DNA from: Caenorhabditis elegans
Taxonomy: Eukaryota > Nematoda > Chromadorea > Rhabditida > Rhabditidae
NCBI RefSeq assembly: GCF_000002985.6
Contig: NC_003283.11
Location: 1,922,001 to 1,986,000 of the forward strand
Reading direction: 5' to 3'
DNA: 64,000 nt
Shown: one piece after another, positions 57,438 to 64,000 of the stretch
How positions within the stretch are numbered: position 1 is the stretch's first letter
Layout: each line of letters opens with the position of its first letter
Notes under the pieces: generated by a model
Told to the model about the DNA's origin: nothing
Database searches by the model: none
The model's input: only the letters and a program-made list of their open reading frames with translations
Position numbers and translations under genes: made by a program

Positions 57438-60400
57438 ATGCGATCTTTGCTCCTTCTCCTCTTACCGCTCCTTTCGGTATCAATTCCACTTGGGAAACAG
57501 ACCGGTTACGACGATGCAGAAGCCAGAAGACTTGTAAAACTGGCAGCAGCAGCGTATGGGGAACGACATGTTTCTTGTATTAACAAGTAGGTTTTTTACT
57601 CGGCCACTAGTGAATTTAGACATATTATAGCTTTTTATAAATTTAAATCATATATTCTTAACTGCGTCATCACCTCCATTTTGGCGGGAAATTACATTTT
57701 TCAATTTTTAAAAACTTAAGAAAAAATCGAAAAATTTCATAAACGTCTGGAACGTTTCTAAATTAATCCGAAATTTCTGGAAATTACTAGAAAAAATCCA
57801 AGAAGCTTTTGGAAAAATATAGGAACATTTTTGAGAATGCGGCATGTTATAGAACCTTTCAGAAATTTTGTTAAAAAGGTACGGTCCAGGGGTAAAAATT
57901 TCAATTTTTGTCGAGGTTACTTTTGAGACAGAGTTTAAAAATAAACTATAAAAGAAACGAAACAAAATAATTTCAGAGCCTTCGGGAACGGAGAAAATTT
58001 TCATATTGAAAATATCGAGCAAAAGAGTTGCGATCACTTGGATAGTACCTGTGCGTCGTTTACAGGTAGGTGCACTATTGCACATTTTTTATTAATACCT
58101 ACGTTCCTGCCAATTTTTGAACTTTGACTAACCCTCCAGGCAGATAGGAATAACGTTTTTGCGAAAAACTTTCTTTGGGACTTTATCTAAATAATTTTTC
58201 CAGTCGTCTCCGAAAATGCACGACGAATTATTGTGGTGTTCCGAGGAACACGATCTAAGGTATGTGAATTTTGAAAAACTTACAACAGTTTTTTTAATTT
58301 TCAGTCTCAACTATTCCTAGAAGGATGGCAGTCCGTCGGAACCGGAATTGATTTCTTTGACATGGGAGAAGTCAATAGATATTTCCTAAATGCGCATTTG
58401 GTACTTTGGCCGGAAATTGAGAAAGTCATTACGAATCCAAGATGGGCGGTCAGTTTTTTTAAAAAATTATTTCGCATTTCAATTAGTTCTATTTAATTAT
58501 GTGCTCTCGTATATTCGGAAATTCGGACAAATTTTCATGATTCGAAATTGCAAGTAGATATTTTGAAAACCGGCAATAGTCAATATTGTCGATTGCCGAA
58601 TATTTCAAAAATCGTTAATTGCCAAAATCGCCGGTTTTCAGAATTTATTAAAGGTGGAGTAGCGCCAGTGGAGAAATCGTTAAAAACCACTCCTTTGGTC
58701 CCAAAATGACCTAATATCACAATAAAACGTTTCAAACAATTTTTGCAAATTTTTTATTTACTGTCAAAAAGTGACAATTACTCCGTTTTTGCCACTCATA
58801 ATTTTGGAAGTCGACCAAAAAAAATTTTTTTTTCTACAATTTTTATACTGTTAATTTGTTTTAATTATTTGGATTAGAACATTGTAGGGGTCGGAACATG
58901 CGATGAAGCTTTGGATTTCCTCAAAAACTCATATTTTTCCGAATTTCGGCAATTTGCCAAAACTTCGACCAGAAATTATGAAAAATCTAAAATTTTTTGG
59001 AATATTTTATTATGATATTCGGTCATTTTGGATTATTGATTTTCTCTATTTTACAAAAAAAATTCCAGAACTTCGATATCACCTTCACCGGTCACTCCCT
59101 CGGTGGAGCTCTTGCTTCTCTCGCAGCCGCCCGTACCGCAAAACAAGGCTTCCGATCTGGCTCTCAAATTAAAGTCTACACCTTCGGCCAGCCACGTGTC
59201 GGAAATGTGCAATTCGCTCGCAACTTTGACGCGATTCTCCCGAACACTTATCGAGTGGTCTTCCGACGAGACATCGTTCCACATATGCCAGCGTGTCACA
59301 AGAATCAGACATTCATCTCGGAGCACGAAGGTGGAGCAAAGCCGTGTCACGCAGAGCACCAGGATTATTATCATCATGGAACGGAGATTTGGTATCCGGA
59401 CGAGATGAGCGCTGGAGCACATTATGTCGAGTGCCTAGGGGCTCCGAAGAATGAAGATTTTGGATGCTCGGATAGAATCAAGTTTTTTGTTGATCAATCT
59501 GATACGTACACCTGGGATCATCGACATTATTTTGGAGTCAAGGTAAGGGAGAGTTATTTTTTAAAAGGTTTATTAGGTTTTTGTTTAGTACGAAACATTT
59601 TGAAATTAACGACAATTTTTGAAAAAAAGGAAAGCGTAAATTTAATACCGAAACAACCGAGTTTATGCTGTAATTAGGCATTTGGTAGGCATGCTAGCAG
59701 GTTTTATATAAGCGCGTACATAGGTAACCAGGCATTAGGTAGGCGTTAGGTAGGAACTTTAGCAAGCAGGCATCAGCTATCCACGAAGGTATGCAGGAAT
59801 GATTTCGAAATTAAGAAGATATAAATGAGGTAGGCATGTAAGTAGGCAGACACATTATAGGCGCGTAGGCAACCAGACATGATGTAGGCACGTAGGCGTT
59901 CAACCTAGTGGTAAGATCTTATCACACGTTTTGACATTTTGCACTTTGTAAGAGTTCAACCTCTCCTCCTCTTGCAACCAGGCACACATATGTCCTGATC
60001 AGGTGTCAAAATAGATGTGACGTAGATAAAGTTAATGTTGCGACTTTTTTTTTGCCAGCTGTGTGTCATTTTTTGAGAATGTATGGAATTTTAGATTTTT
60101 TTAGCGAAAAATTACCTTAAAAATTTTAATTTACCTCACGATATCTTACTGTCGTAATAAATTAATTAAATTTTAAATTGAATTTTAAAAACTCACAACT
60201 TGGGCTTTGAAATAGTTTTTAAAATTTGTTTTTTTTTTTTTGGAAAACCGGAAACTCTATTAAAAAATTATTAATTGTTTTACGGAAAAATTTTATGTCT
60301 AAAAATTTTAGTCAAAGATTTTCAACAACTGTTTTTAAATGAGATTTTGAATTTTAATTCTTAGAAATGTGTAAGAAGCTTTAAGTTATTTTAAATAAAA

Positions 60401-60566
60401 CCATCTTATCCTGAAAAAAGTTGTGCATCATTTCTGATTAATTTTCCAGGTACCACCATATGGAAAAACCGGATGCGATGATCTACTTCCCGAAGGAAAA
60501 CCAACAGTTTTTGAAAATGTTGTGAAGCGGCTCAATTTGCTCACAAGAACCATTGGTTTGGATTAA
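57438..60566 (+). CDS. Secreted class 3 (fungal-type) lipase
   Basis: Six exons join in frame to 342 aa: 57438-57586, 57977-58065, 58204-58259, 58305-58448, 59069-59542, 60450-60566. An N-terminal signal peptide (MRSLLLLLLPLLSVSIPLG) is followed by the alpha/beta-hydrolase core: IIVVFRGTRS (oxyanion strand), FTGHSLGGALASLAAARTA with nucleophile Ser about residue 156, VYTFGQPRVGNVQFA, the catalytic Asp in FRRDIVPHMP (about 214), and a catalytic His in YHHGTEIWYP (about 248). All triad members are present, so an active triacylglycerol or phospholipid esterase is likely, secreted into the gut lumen or pseudocoelom. The ATG lies one base after a TTCTAG acceptor, fitting spliced-leader addition. 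Intron 4 carries a 390 bp GGTGGAGTAGC element and intron 5 a GTAGGCAGGC field. It sits between acyl-CoA synthetase and transporter genes, a loosely lipid-related neighbourhood. Confidence 0.92.
58645..59040. repeat. GGTGGAGTAGCGCCAGTGG element in lipase intron 4
   Basis: TTAAAGGTGGAGTAGCGCCA opens it, and ATTATGATATTCGGTCATTT lies near the right end, as in copies at 22190-22455 and 30300-30716. Confidence 0.8.
59660..59910. repeat. GTAGGCAT repeat field in lipase intron 5
   Basis: Irregular copies of GGTAGGCATG, AGGCATTAGGTAGGCG and ATGTAGGCACGTAGGCG, the same type as 53670-54030. Confidence 0.7.
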
Positions 60567-60787
60567 TTTCAATGCTTAGTATCCACCTTGCCAGCCCCAT
60601 TACGAAAATCTCAATTTCCCCCAAATTCTGTTTATTTGACGACGTGTATATTGAAGTGCATATTGCATAAAAATTCGATGAGTTATTATTTACATAATTT
60701 TTATATAGACTTTCCAAAAAATAAGAGAAACTATAATTAAAAGAAAGTAGAAATTTGATAAATACTTGCTTCCTATCCGTCCTCAAA

Positions 60788-63700
60788 TCAGTCTTCCTTC
60801 ACATTTGGCCCACTGTCCTTTTCCTTGAAAACCCACGGACTCGACACCTTCTTTCCCATGAGCTCTGCAGCTTTGGCGGATTCCATATCTTTTCGGTGCT
60901 GTTGACGCGTCTCACTTTGATCTACACGGTGACCAGCGGCAAGTCTGAAAAATCAAAGCAACCTTGCAGAATCAAGTCAGAAAATGTTAAAAATTATGAG
61001 TTACATTATAAAACAAAGAAAACTTTACAAATCTCCGATCTCCGAATTTCGAAAATCTCTTCATAATCTTACCTCATCAAAGCTCTTGGCAATTCGTTTT
61101 CCAGTCGTCCATAGTTAGCCTCCACCATTTGATCCATCAACGCCTTTCCTTTGGTCTCAGGCTGGAAGAAGAAACCGACTAGAATGGTCAGAACTATCAT
61201 TGCTTCAGGAATCACAAATGCTCCAACAGGCCAGGTGGAAGTGAGAAGTGGCTTTAGGATCAGGAATCCAATGATCGCTCCGATGTGCCTGAAATTATAT
61301 TGTTTTCAGAGTATTGAAAAGTTTAGTAACTGACCTGAATGAGTGCAAAAATCCGAAAGCAACACATCTAATCACAGTCGGGTATCTTTGAGTGGTAATC
61401 TGCACAATATTAATCCAGAAAATACAGTCATTGATCATAGTGGTAACGATAACCAGAATATTCACAGCCTTTGAGTCATAGGTACAGGTTCCCGTGGCCA
61501 CCAACGCAATTACTACTCCGAAGAGGATTCCCTCAATAACCAGAGATCCGAGGAATTGAATTTTTCTTCCGAAACTTGGAACCATCAGGTCAAAAATTAC
61601 AATGATGATTGGGATGAATAACCGAAGAACTCCATCGATAAGTGTAGAGATAATCGGAGAATCTGGAAAACTTTTAATTTTGAAAAAAAGTTCTCGAAAA
61701 AGAAAAGTGTTACCATGAAGCCCGGCAACCGTGAAAAGATAAGTATTTGAAACCATAGCGTAGGTCAGGACGGAGATGATTTGAAGGCATGACTGCTTGG
61801 CGAGGCGTTTTGTGCTAAATTTTCAAAATCTTTAATTAGATTTTTTATTATTTTTCAAATTAAAAAAAGGTTGCAACTTTGAAACTTTGCAAATTGAAAT
61901 CTAAAATTTAACCATTATTTTTTTAAAAACCAAAATTTTCTGAAAAAGCCATAAAGCTAAATTCTGAAAAATTTTAAATTCGAAACGCCCGCCTGCCTAT
62001 AGAGCCTACTGTTTTCGAAGTTATTTAACTAATGTAAAATAGGCAGGCAGGCGGCTGACGGTAGGTAGGTATGGTGAGTTGCCTTCCTACCATGGAAGTC
62101 TTTTTTTCTTTTGATTTTTTTTTCAATAAACTTTGACTTCATGTAAAACTCTTTACAACACATCAGAATTTACTTTCAATGCAGAAGGCAGGTACGTAGG
62201 CCTTCGGGCCTACCACATACGAAATCTTAAAATGACACTATCGCCACCCAGAATTACGGGAAGATCTCGGTCCGAAATCAAACTCAGAATTTTTCTAACT
62301 CACCTGAACAAGTGATAAAACCAATAGAATCCTTGCTTCTCCTGCTTATGAATCGCAGAAATATCCTTCGTCGTAAATCTAGCCTTCGTGTTATTCCATC
62401 TCTGATGAGCAATGTCATTCAAAACCTCACATGCTTCGCTGAGATCATTTCTTGCGATCAACCATCTCGGCGATTCCAAGAACAACATAAAACCAATAGC
62501 CAATGGCGATGAGACCAAGTTAAGGAACACGAAGTACACCTGCCATCCTTGTGTCAGCCATGCGATCAGTGCGATTGTCATGTAGGCGATGGGCCATTGG
62601 AAGGCATTCACCATGATCACTCGGAACTTGTTGGAAGTGAATTCGACCATCATTGTGAGGGAAGTCGTTTCAATGACACCGTACAAGAAACAGTTGACAC
62701 CTTGGATTACAGAGAATGCTATCCAAGATTGTGCGGCGGTGCACATCATCGAGGTGATAATAATGAGAAGTTCGCCGGTGAAAAAGATGGTTTGACGTCC
62801 AAAATGGTCACCCATATGGCCACCAATGATACTTCCAATTAACTGAAAATATAGGAGATTCTGTAGAAATTCTGGAAGATATCAAGTTTTTTTCGACATC
62901 CCATATTTTTTTCTTTGGAAATTTATTTAGATATTCAGACAATAATGTGTAATTCCAGGAATATATTTTATTTACAATTAAAGGGTTTGAAACAGGGATG
63001 CACGGCAAATTCGCCGAATTTGACAAATTATCCGAGCACGGTAAATTTCAAAAGTACGGACTTGCTGAATTTGCCGAGCTCGGTAAATTTTGAAATTTGC
63101 CGCATACTTGAAAACTTTTAAACAAATATTTTGTCCACATGATTTTAATCGGAACCTTAATAAAAAAACATAGCATCGTGTTTCTTTAATTTTTTATTCT
63201 CAGCTCTATAAAATTAGCTCTAAAAACTATTGCGATTTACCGAGTATGACGAGTTCGGCAAATTTGCCAAATTTGCCGCACACCCCTGGACTGAAAAGTT
63301 GCACAAAACGGACTCAAATGTGAACCGATGAGCAAAGTTACATGGGACATTGCGACTTTTTCAACTACAATTTTGAGCTTATATATATCACGAAATTTTA
63401 AATTGAAAGTAATATTATTCCTATATGAATTACCGAATATATTTTTACTTTTCAAAAAAAATCTTACTGAAGATCCAGCCATAATAACTTCGATATACTC
63501 GACTTTGTCACTGTCATCACAAATCAATTGAAATTGTCCAACAATTGAGAAAAACTCGAGATTTTGTTTCTGAAAAAAAAACTGCAAACTACACTTTATC
63601 GCTGAAAAACTCACAACTGGCGCCAAATTCGTGCAATTTTGTTTGATAAAATTACACGTGTCGTCGTGAGTTGGGGCAGTAACTGGAAACGAAATTATTC

Positions 63701-63809
63701 TTAATAATCTTTAAAAAAGTCAGCGTACTTATCACAGTTTGATTATTGGCAAGTGTGCAGTTCCAGTCAGGCTCGAAGGATCCGAGCAAGTGCATGAAGG
63801 TTGAATTTC
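60788..63809 (-). CDS. SLC22-like major facilitator (organic ion) transporter, 5' end outside window
   Basis: Eight exons are visible: 63729-63809, 63615-63682, 63468-63569, 62304-62842, 61713-61813, 61335-61662, 61073-61288, 60788-60944. They join in frame to about 530 residues ending KDSGPNVKED. The N-terminal exon with TM1 must lie beyond 64000, because the first visible exon begins after an acceptor. The first exons form a large extracellular loop with Cys and Asn-glycosylation sites (LGSFEPDWNCTLANNQT, VTAPTHDDTCNFIKQNC), typical of SLC22. FQLICDDSDKV precedes TM2. The MFS loop motif is IIGGHMGDHFGRQ, followed by LFLESPRWLIARNDLSEA (SPRW) and, after the last helix, FFFQPETKGKALMDQMVE (PETKG). 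Family members move organic cations, carnitine or anions at the plasma membrane; the substrate cannot be told. It is convergent with the lipase gene, whose stop is 221 bp away. Confidence 0.9.
61990..62210. repeat. AGGCAGGC repeat patch in transporter intron
   Basis: TAGGCAGGCAGGCGGCTGAC and GTAGGTAGGTATGG are present; the type is as at 53670-54030, but sparse. Confidence 0.55.
62990..63295. repeat. GGTGTGCGGCAAATTTG inverted-repeat element in transporter intron
   Basis: GGGATGCACGGCAAATTCGC at the left and GGCAAATTTGCCGCACACCC at the right are inverted ends. GAGCTCGGTAAATTTTG lies inside. It is related to 1655-1770 and 21205-21320, but with a longer interior. Confidence 0.75.
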
Positions 63810-64000
63810 CTGGAAAAATGAATATAGGGTGATGGCAATAAAAATGCTCGGAAAATGCCAAATATCTCGAATTATCAAAAATTTTAAAACTCAGCAATTG
63901 TCGAAAGGTTCGATTGCCGAATTTTTCAATGTTTCCCAAAATTCTTACAGTAGAAATTAATGCTCATTTCTAATGTTTTTATTTCAAATATATGGAACTC
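63810..64000 (-). other. Intron of the transporter gene, cut by the window edge
   Basis: The TTTTTCCAG acceptor (minus strand) ends at 63810, so this stretch is the 3' part of an intron whose upstream exon is outside the window. Confidence 0.6.

Noticed and set aside
59051..59422. Minus-strand 123-residue frame over the lipase exon
   Set aside because: It is the shadow of the GC-richer lipase exon on the opposite strand.

Overview
The window looks like Caenorhabditis elegans nuclear DNA, or that of a very close relative. It is AT-rich, with small exons, TTTTCAG-type acceptors and short introns. It carries nematode-specific families (srj chemoreceptors, GT92/DUF23 glycosyltransferases, F-box-associated genes, nematode globins). 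It also carries degenerate TTAGGC telomere-like sequence and many copies of dispersed repeats I associate with C. elegans (TTGCCG repeats, palindromic elements, a mariner relic). The srj genes and the acyl-CoA synthetase/lipase/transporter neighbourhood suggest a chromosome V arm. That placement is from memory, not shown by the sequence.

Layout. 1-381: 3' end of a glutathione S-transferase (+). 1164-3559 (-) and 5291-9312 (+): two divergent GT92 glycosyltransferases of 473 and 476 aa, separated by a ~736 bp palindrome and a degenerate telomeric tract. 9313-22955: about 13.6 kb with no convincing gene, only repeats, homopolymers and pyrimidine-rich stretches. 22956-31128 (+): one globin locus with two alternative, mutually exclusive N-termini (189 and 191 aa). 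31912-34560 and 40815-42906 (-): two intact srj-type seven-transmembrane receptors (340 and 343 aa). Between them lie a 41-aa secreted His-rich peptide gene (35417-35639, +), a scrambled srj pseudogene, a stray piece of the globin gene, and a secreted VMO1-domain protein (38137-39403, -). 47541-52390 (+): long-chain acyl-CoA synthetase (653 aa). 53362-55265 (+): a damaged F-box-associated gene. 57438-60566 (+): secreted class 3 lipase (342 aa). 60788-63809 (-): SLC22-like MFS transporter, 5' end beyond the window.

I rebuilt the exon models by hand from splice sites. For nine genes all exon phases close into one open frame. The acyl-CoA synthetase, lipase and organic-solute transporter could serve related lipid or small-molecule metabolism, but C. 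elegans neighbours are often unrelated and nothing here shows an operon. The srj block shows repeated local duplication and decay, including exon-order scrambling. The most unusual items are the globin with two interchangeable helix-A/B exons, the srj/globin scar at 36.3-37.8 kb, the VMO1 protein with an extra Ser/Thr-rich C-terminal region, and several perfect or near-perfect hairpins.
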